This document shows, piece by piece, positions 1-7,562 of a DNA stretch of 22,478 bases (its first letter is position 1; every line of letters begins with the position of its first letter). The stretch is from CAYQDR01 sp964416315 (GTDB taxonomy: Bacteria; Methylomirabilota; Methylomirabilia; Rokubacteriales; DASRDR01), in the NCBI GenBank assembly GCA_964416315.1, contig CAYQDR010000081.1, positions 1 to 22,478 on the forward strand. Reading direction: 5' to 3'. A program made the translations under genes and the position numbers. The notes under the pieces were generated by a model. The model was not told where the DNA came from and searched no databases. It saw only the letters and a list, made by a program, of their open reading frames with translations.

Positions 1-60
1 CGAGCGCGTCCCGGCGAGCTGGAGGACGCCGAGATGCGACGGGGATCGGCCCGGGCCGGC

Positions 61-1116
61 TCACGGGCACTCGCCGGCAAAGCTCGCGTCGCCGAACTCC
101 TCGAAGCTCACCGCCCGCTTGACGAGCTTGTACTCCAGGGCGAGCTTCATCTCCGCCTCGAAGCCCGAGCGGCTGAGGCAGCCGTCGCCGAAGCCCGCCT
201 TGATCCGGTCGAAGATCTTCACGACCAGAGCCCGGTCCAGCCCCTTGAACTGCTCGGCGGTCTTGGGGTTCTTGAGGACCGCCTCGGCGACCTCGGCGCT
301 CGACCGGGACCGGATGAAGGCCAGCCCCTTCTTGTGGGCGTTGACCATCCGCCGGACCAGGTCCGGCCTGTCCTTGATCACGTCCTCGCGCGTCACGAGG
401 CCCAGGGCGAGCGCCTTCGGCCCCACCCATCGCCGGTGCTCGTCCGGCTCCCAGATGGGGACCAGCGGGTAGCCCACGCCCTCCTCGATGACCCGGGTCG
501 TGGTGGGCTCCCAGGCCGAGAAGGCGTCGACCCGCCCGGTCTTGAGCGACGTGTAGATCACGCCGGGGTCCCCGCCGAGGGACACGTACTGGACGTCCTT
601 CTCGGGATCGAGGCCGGCCTTCTTGAGGAAGACGCTCCCCATGTACCAGGAGGCGGCCCCGGGGGTGGAGAAGCCGACCTTCATGCCCCTCAGGTCGGCC
701 ACGGTCTTGACCTTGTCCTTGAGCTCGCTCCGGACGACCAGGCTGAAGATCTCCAGGTCGTGCGTCGACAGCACCATCTTCCACGGCGACCCGGCGATCC
801 GCGCGAGCGGCACGTGGACGAAGCCAAAGAGCCCCACGTCGAACTCCTTGGCGATCATGGCGGTCCGCAGGGTGCCGCCCGAGCCCACCACGAAGTCCGT
901 CAGCTCGATCCCCTCCTCCGTGAAGTACCCGTTGGCATAGGCGACGAGGCTGGGCAGGTTGAGCTCGTACGAGATCACGCCCGGCAGCTTGAGCTTGTAC
1001 GGTGGGCCCCCCTGCGCCCACGCGCCGTCAACCCCCGGGACGAGACTCGAGACGACGAGACCCGAGACCAGGACCGCGAGCCACAGCAGCCAGTTGGCAC
1101 CCCTGCGGGTCTGCAT
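61..1116 (-). CDS. ABC transporter substrate-binding protein, NitT/TauT/Ssu (NMT1-like) type
   Basis: This is the predicted periplasmic binding protein of the importer encoded just upstream; it would capture a small organic anion and deliver it to the permease. The 351-residue product opens with a hydrophobic Sec-type signal peptide with likely cleavage near AWA-Q (residues 32-35). The mature part has the NMT1/SsuA-like pattern: an early SLVAYANGYFTEEGIEL segment, then DLRGMKVGFSTPGAAS and later GRVDAFSAWEP. ATG at 1116 is chosen because AAGGAGG lies 7 nt upstream and the signal peptide starts there; the reading frame stays open further upstream but that part is nonsense. It is the last gene of the eight-gene operon, 17 nt after the permease, and its strong ribosome site could give the binding-protein excess such importers need. 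The substrate cannot be read from sequence; the neighbours suggest an aromatic or heteroaromatic carboxylate rather than a sulfonate or nitrate. Confidence 0.9.
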   Translation of the reverse strand: MQTRRGANWLLWLAVLVSGLVVSSLVPGVDGAWAQGGPPYKLKLPGVISYELNLPSLVAYANGYFTEEGIELTDFVVGSGGTLRTAMIAKEFDVGLFGFVHVPLARIAGSPWKMVLSTHDLEIFSLVVRSELKDKVKTVADLRGMKVGFSTPGAASWYMGSVFLKKAGLDPEKDVQYVSLGGDPGVIYTSLKTGRVDAFSAWEPTTTRVIEEGVGYPLVPIWEPDEHRRWVGPKALALGLVTREDVIKDRPDLVRRMVNAHKKGLAFIRSRSSAEVAEAVLKNPKTAEQFKGLDRALVVKIFDRIKAGFGDGCLSRSGFEAEMKLALEYKLVKRAVSFEEFGDASFAGECP

Positions 1117-1123
1117 GCGTTGT

Positions 1124-1130
1124 CCTCCTT
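1124..1130 (-). promoter_or_regulatory. Strong Shine-Dalgarno that sets the start of the binding-protein gene
   Basis: AAGGAGG on the minus strand sits 7 nt before ATG 1116, overlapping the permease-binding protein gap. It decides the start codon in a frame that stays open for another 300 codons upstream. It is among the strongest ribosome sites in this operon, where most other genes are coupled by overlap. Confidence 0.75.
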
Positions 1131-1133
1131 GTC

Positions 1134-1925
1134 CTAGCCGAGTTGCACGAGGGATGGCCTCCAGCGCAGCAGGCGCTGTTCCGCCCGGCGGGAGACTTCC
1201 ACCAGCGAGACGCCGACGACCATGAGGAGCAGCATGATCCCGAAGACACGCTCCGTGTGCAGGAGGCCGGCCGCCAGGAGCATCCGGTAGCCCAGGCCGC
1301 TGGTGGACCCCACGAACTCGCCGACCACCGCGCCCGTCAGGGCGAAGCTCACGCTCGTGCGGAGCGCGGCGAAGACCCAGCTGCAGACGGAGGGGATGAC
1401 GACCATCCGCGCCACCTGACGCCGATCCCCGCCCATGACCTTCACCGCCTTGACCAGCTCCGGGTCCACCGATCGGACACCCAGGAAGGTGTTGAAGAAG
1501 ATCACGAAGAACACGGTGAACAGGCTGAGGACGACCTTGGAGGTCATGCCGAGGCCGAACCAGAGCACGAGGATCGGCGCCACGGTGATCCGCGGCAGGG
1601 AATTCAGGGCGACCATGAGGGGCTCGAAGACGGCGGCCACCGTTCGCCAGTAGCCGAACAGGAGCCCGACCACGATGCCGCCGATCCCGCCGAGCATCAA
1701 CCCGAGAAAGGCCGAGGAGAGGGTGACGCCGAGATCCCGGAGGAGGAGCCCCGACCCGGCGTAGTCGAGCAGGTCCGCGGCGATCGCCGTGGGCCGCGCG
1801 ATGATGCTGGTCTCGAACGCCTTCCAGCCCAGCCCGAGCCCGCCCGTCGCGGCCTCCCAGGCGAGCAGGAGGGCGAGGATGAGGAGGACGCGATGGACCG
1901 CCACGCGCGGGCCCGCCGATCTCAT
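1134..1925 (-). CDS. ABC transporter permease, SsuC/TauC-like
   Basis: Predicted inner-membrane permease of the NitT/TauT/Ssu importer family, 263 residues, the usual length. About six hydrophobic segments are visible, beginning with VLLILALLLAWEAA at residues 13-26. The cytoplasmic coupling loop is visible around residues 149-180 (FLGVRSVDPELVKAVKVMGG, then RRQVARMVVIPS), matching the EAA loop that contacts the ATPase. The ATG at 1925 overlaps the TGA of the ATPase gene by 4 bp (ATGA), so translation is probably coupled. The partners are the ATPase immediately upstream and the binding protein immediately downstream. Confidence 0.9.
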   Translation of the reverse strand: MRSAGPRVAVHRVLLILALLLAWEAATGGLGLGWKAFETSIIARPTAIAADLLDYAGSGLLLRDLGVTLSSAFLGLMLGGIGGIVVGLLFGYWRTVAAVFEPLMVALNSLPRITVAPILVLWFGLGMTSKVVLSLFTVFFVIFFNTFLGVRSVDPELVKAVKVMGGDRRQVARMVVIPSVCSWVFAALRTSVSFALTGAVVGEFVGSTSGLGYRMLLAAGLLHTERVFGIMLLLMVVGVSLVEVSRRAEQRLLRWRPSLVQLG

Positions 1926-2719
1926 GCCGCGGGCCCCCTGGCCTCCGCGCGGAAATCCTCGCTGACCGTCTTCCAGATGGCGGCGTGCAGCTCGGCGAAT
2001 TCGGACGACCCCCGCAGCTCGAAGGGGTCACGCGGGTGGGGAAAGGGGACGTCGTAGGTCCGCGTGACCGTCCCCGGGCGCTTGGAGAACAGGATGACCC
2101 GCTCCCCGAGCGTGATCGCTTCCGCCAGGTCGTGGGTCACGAACAGGATCGTCTTGCGGCGCTGGGCCCAGATCCGGATCAGCTCGCTCTGGAGGATCAG
2201 GCGGGTCTGGGCGTCCAGGGCGCCGAAGGGCTCGTCCATCAGGATGGCCTCCGGATCGTAGGCCAGCGTCCGGATCAGCGACGTCCGTTGCCGCATGCCG
2301 CCGGAGATCTGGTGCGGGTAGTAGTGCTCGAAGCCCACGAGCCCAGCGATCTCGATGAGGCGCGTGGCCCGCGCCTGGCGCTCGGCCTTCGCCATCCCGC
2401 GGATCTCCAGCCCGGCCTCGACGTTCCCGAGGACCGTGCGCCAGGGAAAGAGGGTGTCCCGCTGGAAGACATAGCCCAGGGACCCCCGCTTCCCGCCGGC
2501 CTGTCGGATGTCGGTCCCGTCGATGAAGATCTTCCCCTTCACCTCCGCCTCCTCGGGCGGAATGAGGGAGGCGATGGCGTTCAGCGTCGTGGACTTGCCG
2601 CAGCCGCTCGGGCCCACGAGGGCGACGAGCTCGCCGCCCGACACCCGGAACGTGACGTCGCGGAGGGCCTCGGCCCCCGTGTGGAACCTGACGCTCAGCC
2701 CTTCCACCCTGATCTGCAT
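1922..2719 (-). CDS. ABC transporter ATP-binding protein, SsuB/TauB-like
   Basis: Cytoplasmic ATPase of the Ssu-type importer, 265 residues. All key motifs are present: Walker A GPSGCGKST (36-44), Q-loop Q86, signature ISGGMRQR (138-145), Walker B and D-loop ILMDEPFGALD (159-169) and the H-loop histidine at 196 (VTHD). The ISGG signature in place of LSGG is a common tolerated variant. ATG 2719 is chosen because the ATPase fold begins immediately (MQIRVEGLSVRF); the open frame extending to 3757 is the antisense-like shadow of the preceding gene. It starts 11 nt after the dehydrogenase gene and overlaps the permease gene by 4 bp. Confidence 0.93.
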   Translation of the reverse strand: MQIRVEGLSVRFHTGAEALRDVTFRVSGGELVALVGPSGCGKSTTLNAIASLIPPEEAEVKGKIFIDGTDIRQAGGKRGSLGYVFQRDTLFPWRTVLGNVEAGLEIRGMAKAERQARATRLIEIAGLVGFEHYYPHQISGGMRQRTSLIRTLAYDPEAILMDEPFGALDAQTRLILQSELIRIWAQRRKTILFVTHDLAEAITLGERVILFSKRPGTVTRTYDVPFPHPRDPFELRGSSEFAELHAAIWKTVSEDFRAEARGPAA

Positions 2720-2730
2720 CCGCGGGGCCC

Positions 2731-3819
2731 CTACGGCGCGTACACGGCGTCGCCCCGGCGCGTCGTGAACAGCTCCAGGGGGAGCTCCGTGCCGATGCTC
2801 CTGGCGCGCGCCTTTTTCAGGATGAGGTCGCCGACGGCCGCGAACTGGATCCCCATCCCGACGTTGTTGTTGTGCTGCGTGATCTGCGAGGCCGTGGTGC
2901 GGCCCGGGATCCGGCCGATCACCAGATCGCCGAGCTCGTGGATCCGCTCCCACGTGATGAAGCCCTTCCGGAGCGGGGACATCAGCTCGGGCTGCTGGTC
3001 GATCTCCACCTGCTCCCGGAGGTTCACGACGACGATGTCCGACCGGCGGACGGCCTCGTCGTCGATCTCGCGCCGCTGGTCGAACCGCTGGGCCCCGATC
3101 ATGGCCACCAGGTGCATGCCCGGCTCGAGCCAGCGGCCATCGAAGACCGGGTCCCCCGCGTTCGTCGCCGTGACGACGACGTGGGAGTCCCGCACCGTGT
3201 CGCGCGGGTCCTTCGCCGGGCGGGCGTCGACGCGGAACTCCTCGGCGATGGCGCGCGCGAACCGCGTCCGGTTCGCCTCGTGCTGCGAGTACACCTTCAC
3301 CTGCCGGATCGGCCGCACGGCGCAGAGCGCCGCGACCTGCGCGCGGGCCTGCTCGCCCGAGCCGAAGATGCCGACGACGGAGGCGTCCGGTCGGGCCAGG
3401 TACTTGGCCGCCACACCGCTCGTCGCCCCCACCCGGAGGGGAGACACGTAGTGGTCGTGGATGATCCCTTTCAGGAGCCGCTCCCGGATGCTGAAGAGCA
3501 GGACCAGCCCCGCGAAGTCCCCGGGAAACTCCATGCGCGAGCTGCCCTCCACCACCCGGAAGCGGATCTGCGCCGAGTCCACCCGCACCGCGGCGGTGTC
3601 GTACTTCGGCACGGCGCCCGGGATGACGTTCAACCAGTACCAGAGCCGCTCGCCGGGGTCCGCGGTCGGCTGCGGCAGGTGGATCCGGCGGCGCGGGATC
3701 ACCTGGGCGACCTGGTGGGCGAGCTCGCGGTAGGCCTCCTCGGTCACCTCGAGGCACTCGGCCATGGTGACGAGGCCCTCCATGTCGCGGTTCGTCAGGA
3801 CGAGGATGGTCTCAGCCAT
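2731..3819 (-). CDS. Ornithine cyclodeaminase / mu-crystallin family dehydrogenase-like protein
   Basis: NAD(P)-binding protein of the ornithine cyclodeaminase/mu-crystallin family, 362 residues, slightly longer than the usual 310-350. A Rossmann nucleotide-binding motif GIFGSGEQA is at 150-158, preceded by the family segment LRVGATSGVAAKYLA (128-142). Later SDIVVVN and a C-terminal IPGRTTASQITQHNNNVGMG segment fit the family. At the position where ornithine cyclodeaminase usually carries a substrate-binding lysine, the segment AAVRVDS (76-82) has Arg79, so ornithine is a doubtful substrate. Family members act as cyclodeaminases, ketimine reductases or amino-acid dehydrogenases, all through C=N/C-N redox chemistry. 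The start overlaps the end of the CoA-ligase gene by 8 bp. Its place between a CoA ligase and an importer in a UbiD operon is unusual; the reaction is unknown. Confidence 0.85.
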   Translation of the reverse strand: MAETILVLTNRDMEGLVTMAECLEVTEEAYRELAHQVAQVIPRRRIHLPQPTADPGERLWYWLNVIPGAVPKYDTAAVRVDSAQIRFRVVEGSSRMEFPGDFAGLVLLFSIRERLLKGIIHDHYVSPLRVGATSGVAAKYLARPDASVVGIFGSGEQARAQVAALCAVRPIRQVKVYSQHEANRTRFARAIAEEFRVDARPAKDPRDTVRDSHVVVTATNAGDPVFDGRWLEPGMHLVAMIGAQRFDQRREIDDEAVRRSDIVVVNLREQVEIDQQPELMSPLRKGFITWERIHELGDLVIGRIPGRTTASQITQHNNNVGMGIQFAAVGDLILKKARARSIGTELPLELFTTRRGDAVYAP

Positions 3820-5416
3820 TCCGCTCCTCTGCCGCCAGGGGGGCCATCCCGGGGGCGTCGTCCGTCGGCGCTTGCGGGTGCCGCCGCCAGAGGGCCTCGA
3901 GACTCTGGCGGGCCACCTTGCCGCGCTCGGTCTTGGGGATCGCCTCCAGGACGCGGATCTCCCGCGGGAGCTTGAAGTCGGAGAGACGGGTCCGACAGTG
4001 CGCGAAGAGCTCCTCCGCGGCGACGGCGCGTCCCCGGCGGGGCACCACGAAGCTCACGATCTCTTCCCCGTAGACGTCGTCGGGCACGCCGATGGTGGCG
4101 GCCTCGGCCACGGCCGGATGCGCCAGGAGCGCTGTCGTGATCTCCAGGGGGGCGATGTTCACGCCCCCGCGGATGATGAGGTCCTTCTTGCGCCCGCTGA
4201 GGTAGAGATAGCCGTCGGCGTCCCGGTGGCCGATGTCGCCGGTCCTGAACCCGTCCTGCGGGATGGGGACGAGCGTTCCGCCCTCGACGAGGTAGGCGCT
4301 CGCCATCTGGGGCCCGCTGACGACGAGCTCCCCGTCTGTCCCGGCGGGACACTCGGCGCCCGCCTCGTCCACGAACCGGGCGTCGAGGTACGGCATCGGC
4401 GGCCCGATCGATCCCACGCGGCAGGCGGACGGCGGGTTGCCTCCCATCAGGCCGGCCTCGGTCATGCCACACAGCTGAACGATCGGGATCCCGTAGCGCC
4501 GCTCGAACGCCCGCTGCCGCTCCGCCGCCAGAGGGGCCGCGCTGCTCGTGATGAACTTGAGCGTCGGGACCGCCGCCGCCGTGACCGGGACGGGGCGGTC
4601 GAGCAGGATGTTGATGACGGTGGGAATGCCGGCCGCGATCGTGACCCGCTGGTCCCGGATCCAGTCGAAGAAGCGGCTCCGGGAGAACTTCCGGGCCAGG
4701 ACCAGTGTCGCGGCCGTGTGCAGGGTGGGTCCGAGCGACAGGACCTGGGGCGATGCCCAGCTCAGGGCGCGGCACTCGAGCAGCCGGTCCGCCGTGCAGA
4801 GACCGAGGCGCTCTGCCGGCGAGCGGGCCATGGAGAAGTACGCGTCGTGGCTGATGCACACGCCTTTCGGACGGGCCGTCGTCCCGGATGTGTAGTCGAT
4901 GATCGCGGTGTCCCCTGACCTCCCCGGGCGCCGGGCGCCCGGCGAGGGCGGGAACGCGGCGAGCCGGTGGAACACGTCGTCGGCCGCGGGCGCGCCTTGC
5001 GCCAGCGTGCCGAACGGGATCGCTTCGCGGCCTGCACTCCGAATCACGGCCTGCAACGCCTGGGGGAGCGAGCGCTGCCACAGTACCAGGCGCGGCGCGA
5101 CGTCCTGGAGGATCTGCTGCACGTTCTTGGCGTTGACCTCCACGTTGACCGGGTTCACGGCGGCCCCGTATCGTTGCACTCCGAAGAACAGGACGACCCA
5201 CTCCGGGCAGTTCTCGCCGAGCAGGGAGATCCGTTCGTTCGCGCTGACCCCGCGGTCGGCGAGGAAGTGGGCGAGCCGGTTCGTGAGCGCGTCCAGCTCG
5301 GCGAAGGTCAGCCGCCCCGACGGGTCGATGCTCTCGACATAGACGCGCTCCCCGTGCCGGTGGGCGTGGTCCGCGATGAGCGCATCCACGGGGCGATAGG
5401 GAACGGCCCCGCTCAC
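3812..5416 (-). CDS. AMP-forming acyl/aryl-CoA ligase (ANL superfamily)
   Basis: Predicted to activate a carboxylic acid to its CoA thioester with ATP. Of the 534 residues, the large N-domain carries the P-loop TSGTTARPKG (176-185) and the adenine-binding CGMTE (316-320). GELVVSG (362-368), FRTGDIG (390-396), the hinge segment SGRKKDLIIRGG (407-418) and the catalytic lysine in PKTERGK (K500) complete the ANL set, so the enzyme looks intact. The GTG at 5416 overlaps the TGA of the UbiX gene by 4 bp (GTGA); an upstream GTG at 5449 is possible but would extend into the UbiX gene with low-complexity Gly/Pro residues. Operon position after UbiD/UbiX suggests an aromatic acid is converted to a CoA ester before or after decarboxylation. 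Fatty-acid or O-succinylbenzoate ligases share these motifs, so the substrate is open. Confidence 0.9.
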   Translation of the reverse strand: MSGAVPYRPVDALIADHAHRHGERVYVESIDPSGRLTFAELDALTNRLAHFLADRGVSANERISLLGENCPEWVVLFFGVQRYGAAVNPVNVEVNAKNVQQILQDVAPRLVLWQRSLPQALQAVIRSAGREAIPFGTLAQGAPAADDVFHRLAAFPPSPGARRPGRSGDTAIIDYTSGTTARPKGVCISHDAYFSMARSPAERLGLCTADRLLECRALSWASPQVLSLGPTLHTAATLVLARKFSRSRFFDWIRDQRVTIAAGIPTVINILLDRPVPVTAAAVPTLKFITSSAAPLAAERQRAFERRYGIPIVQLCGMTEAGLMGGNPPSACRVGSIGPPMPYLDARFVDEAGAECPAGTDGELVVSGPQMASAYLVEGGTLVPIPQDGFRTGDIGHRDADGYLYLSGRKKDLIIRGGVNIAPLEITTALLAHPAVAEAATIGVPDDVYGEEIVSFVVPRRGRAVAAEELFAHCRTRLSDFKLPREIRVLEAIPKTERGKVARQSLEALWRRHPQAPTDDAPGMAPLAAEERNG

Positions 5417-6000
5417 GGCTCGCCCTGCGGGCCCGGCGCCTCCCCCCACCGGCGGACGAGATCGTGGGCAATGCCGAACAGGTCGAGCACGCGGCCCACC
5501 GTGTGGTCGATGACATCCTCGAGCGTTTTCGGCAGGCCGTAGAACGCCGGGACGGGCGGGAGGATGACCGCCCCCGCCTCGGCTGCCGCCAGGAGGCTCT
5601 TCAGGTGCCCGCGGTGCAGCGGCGTCTCCCGGACGACCAGCACCAGCTTGCGCCCTTCCTTCAGCACCACGTCGGCGGCCCGGGTCAGGAGGTTGTCCGA
5701 CTGGCAGTACGCGATCGCGGACACGGTGTGGATGGAGCAGGGGACCACGACCATGCCCATCGTCCGGAAGGAGCCGCTCGCGATGCTGGCGCCGACGTCG
5801 GTGACCCGGTGCACGACGGACGCCAGGGCCTTCACGTCCGCCACCCGGTACGGCGTCTCCTCGACGATCGTCCGCTCGGCCGGCTTCGTCACGACCAGGT
5901 GCGTCTCGACGTCGGGCCGCGCCCGGAGGACCTCCAGCAGCCGGATGCCGTAGATGACCCCGGACGCGCCCGAGAGCCCGACGATCAGTCGCTGGCTCAA
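5413..6000 (-). CDS. ubiX: UbiX-family flavin prenyltransferase
   Basis: UbiX enzymes join dimethylallyl phosphate to FMN, giving the prenylated FMN cofactor that UbiD decarboxylases need. The 195-residue product has the complete family pattern: the FMN-binding GLSGASGVIYG (8-18), the central VVVPCSIHTVSAIAYCQSDN (84-103), RETPLHRGHL (124-133), and VILPPVPAFYG followed by DVIDHTVGRVLDLFGI near the end. The start is TTG at 6000, which overlaps the TGA of the UbiD gene in a TTGA junction; the fold begins three codons later (SQRLIVGLSG) and no ATG or GTG fits, so translation is almost certainly coupled to UbiD. A dedicated UbiX beside UbiD shows that cofactor supply is built into this operon. 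Confidence 0.93.
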   Translation of the reverse strand: MSQRLIVGLSGASGVIYGIRLLEVLRARPDVETHLVVTKPAERTIVEETPYRVADVKALASVVHRVTDVGASIASGSFRTMGMVVVPCSIHTVSAIAYCQSDNLLTRAADVVLKEGRKLVLVVRETPLHRGHLKSLLAAAEAGAVILPPVPAFYGLPKTLEDVIDHTVGRVLDLFGIAHDLVRRWGEAPGPQGEP

Positions 6001-7550
6001 ATGCCGCGGTCCGCCATGAACTTCGCGTAGTCGCGCTGGCTCTCTTTGGCCTTCGCGATCTGCTCGTCCGTGTAGAACTTCTTCAGGTCGACCAGCTCGA
6101 CCTCGTACCGCGCGCGCTCGAACGCGTCCTTGTACACGTAGAGGCGCGTCGCGTCGATTCCGAGTCCCCCCGAGAATCGGATGTTGGTCTGCGTCCACTG
6201 CCGCTCGCCGGCGGAGCTGCGCTCGGCCGGCTGGAAAGTCTGGCCGAAGCCACCCTCGCAGACCACCAGGAGGTCCTCCTTCGGGTTCACCCGGGTCGTG
6301 AGGGCCCAGAGGATGTCCTCCATGTTGTAGAGATCGATGTCCTCATCGACGACGATCCCGAGCTTCATGCCGAGTGAGATGGACAGCGCGGCGGTCAGGA
6401 TGTTGCGCTGGAGCCCCTCGTCCCGCGCCCGGCGCTTCCGCACCTGGAAGAGCACGCCGCCCCAGTCGGTCATCCCCATCGGGATGTGCGTGTCGATGCA
6501 CAGCCCCGGGACCATCCGGTCCGCCAGCTCGAGGAAGCACGCCTCGCGCATGGACACGTCGATGAAGTGGTCGTCCATCCCGTGGACGATGAGCCCGTAG
6601 TAGATCGGCCGGTCGGCGCGGTGGGTGATCGCGGTCGCCTGGAACTTGTACGTCCGGTACGCCTTGCCCATGTACCCGGCCCACTCCGGGTGGAACGGGA
6701 ACTTGCCCTGCTCGCCCTCCTTCTCGGCCAGCGGGCTCTCCCAGACCTTCTGCGTCGTGTCCAGGTATCCCTCGATCACGTACTCCGCGTTCGCGATGGC
6801 CCAGGCGTCCACCGTCTTCGCCTTCACGACCTCCACCGGGAAGCCCTGGAGCGCCCCGGCCACCCCCAGCTCGTCGCACCCGCGCGGGAGGATGACGTAG
6901 GTGAACCCGGCCCCCGCCAGCATGGTGCACGCCGGAGGGGTGCCGATGTTGACGGTCACCGGGATGGTGCCCTTCCGGTACCAGTGGGTCGAGAGCTGAT
7001 CCATGTGGGAGCCGGGGGAGATCTGGAAGCTCGAGTAGTCGGGCCCCCGGAAGTTCATCCGGTTGTAACCGATGTGGGACCCGCCCCAGAAGTGCTTCCC
7101 GCGCACCACGGTCTGCCCGGCGCCGAGCGTCCGCCCCGGGTCCGTCTTCGCGTGGGAGATCATGGGGACCGTGCTCCAGACGTCGACGTCCTTCGCGACG
7201 ACGACCTCCTGGCATGGGGCGTCCTTCACCTCGAGGGGGGGGACGGGGTTGCGGATCGCCTCGACCGCCTTGAACTTGAACTTCTTCGGATCGTCCACGT
7301 CGAAGAGCCGGGCGATGCGCTCGGCGGTCGCGTAGACGTTGTTGGCGATCCGCGCGTTGCGGTAGCCCTTGACCTTCTCGAACAGGAGCGGCGCCCCGCC
7401 GTCGAAGTGCTTCTGGATGGCCGCGACCTCCAGGTGGGGATCCACCTCCACGTCCGTGCTCACCAGCTCGCCGATGTCCCGGAGATACTCCAGCGTGCTC
7501 CGGAGGCTCGAGATGTCCTTCTTGGCGATCGTGACGGTCGACCTGGGCAT
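5997..7550 (-). CDS. UbiD-family prenyl-FMN-dependent decarboxylase
   Basis: A 517-residue UbiD-family (de)carboxylase, the usual length for the family. UbiD enzymes use prenyl-FMN to remove or add CO2 on unsaturated and aromatic acids. Visible family signatures include SHIGYNRM (158-165, with Arg164 in the conserved cofactor and substrate region), AEYVIEG (255-261, two acidic residues where the family's catalytic Glu pair is expected), VVDEDIDLYNMEDILWAL (400-417) and LGIDAT (463-468). The ATG at 7550 follows a GGAGGGG ribosome site that overlaps the end of the regulator gene. It is followed by UbiX in a 4-bp overlap, then by a CoA ligase. Known relatives act on hydroxybenzoates, phenylacrylates, pyrrole carboxylate, phthaloyl-CoA and isophthaloyl-CoA. 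The ligase next door makes a CoA-thioester substrate plausible but unproven. Confidence 0.93.
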   Translation of the reverse strand: MPRSTVTIAKKDISSLRSTLEYLRDIGELVSTDVEVDPHLEVAAIQKHFDGGAPLLFEKVKGYRNARIANNVYATAERIARLFDVDDPKKFKFKAVEAIRNPVPPLEVKDAPCQEVVVAKDVDVWSTVPMISHAKTDPGRTLGAGQTVVRGKHFWGGSHIGYNRMNFRGPDYSSFQISPGSHMDQLSTHWYRKGTIPVTVNIGTPPACTMLAGAGFTYVILPRGCDELGVAGALQGFPVEVVKAKTVDAWAIANAEYVIEGYLDTTQKVWESPLAEKEGEQGKFPFHPEWAGYMGKAYRTYKFQATAITHRADRPIYYGLIVHGMDDHFIDVSMREACFLELADRMVPGLCIDTHIPMGMTDWGGVLFQVRKRRARDEGLQRNILTAALSISLGMKLGIVVDEDIDLYNMEDILWALTTRVNPKEDLLVVCEGGFGQTFQPAERSSAGERQWTQTNIRFSGGLGIDATRLYVYKDAFERARYEVELVDLKKFYTDEQIAKAKESQRDYAKFMADRGI

Positions 7551-7562
7551 CGTTCCCCTCCT

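Noticed and set aside
47..58. 12-bp palindrome CGGCCCGGGCCG just after the first binding-protein gene, considered as a terminator
   Set aside because: No loop and no U-run; short GC palindromes of this kind are frequent by chance here. Bases 1-60 otherwise show no gene or clear element.
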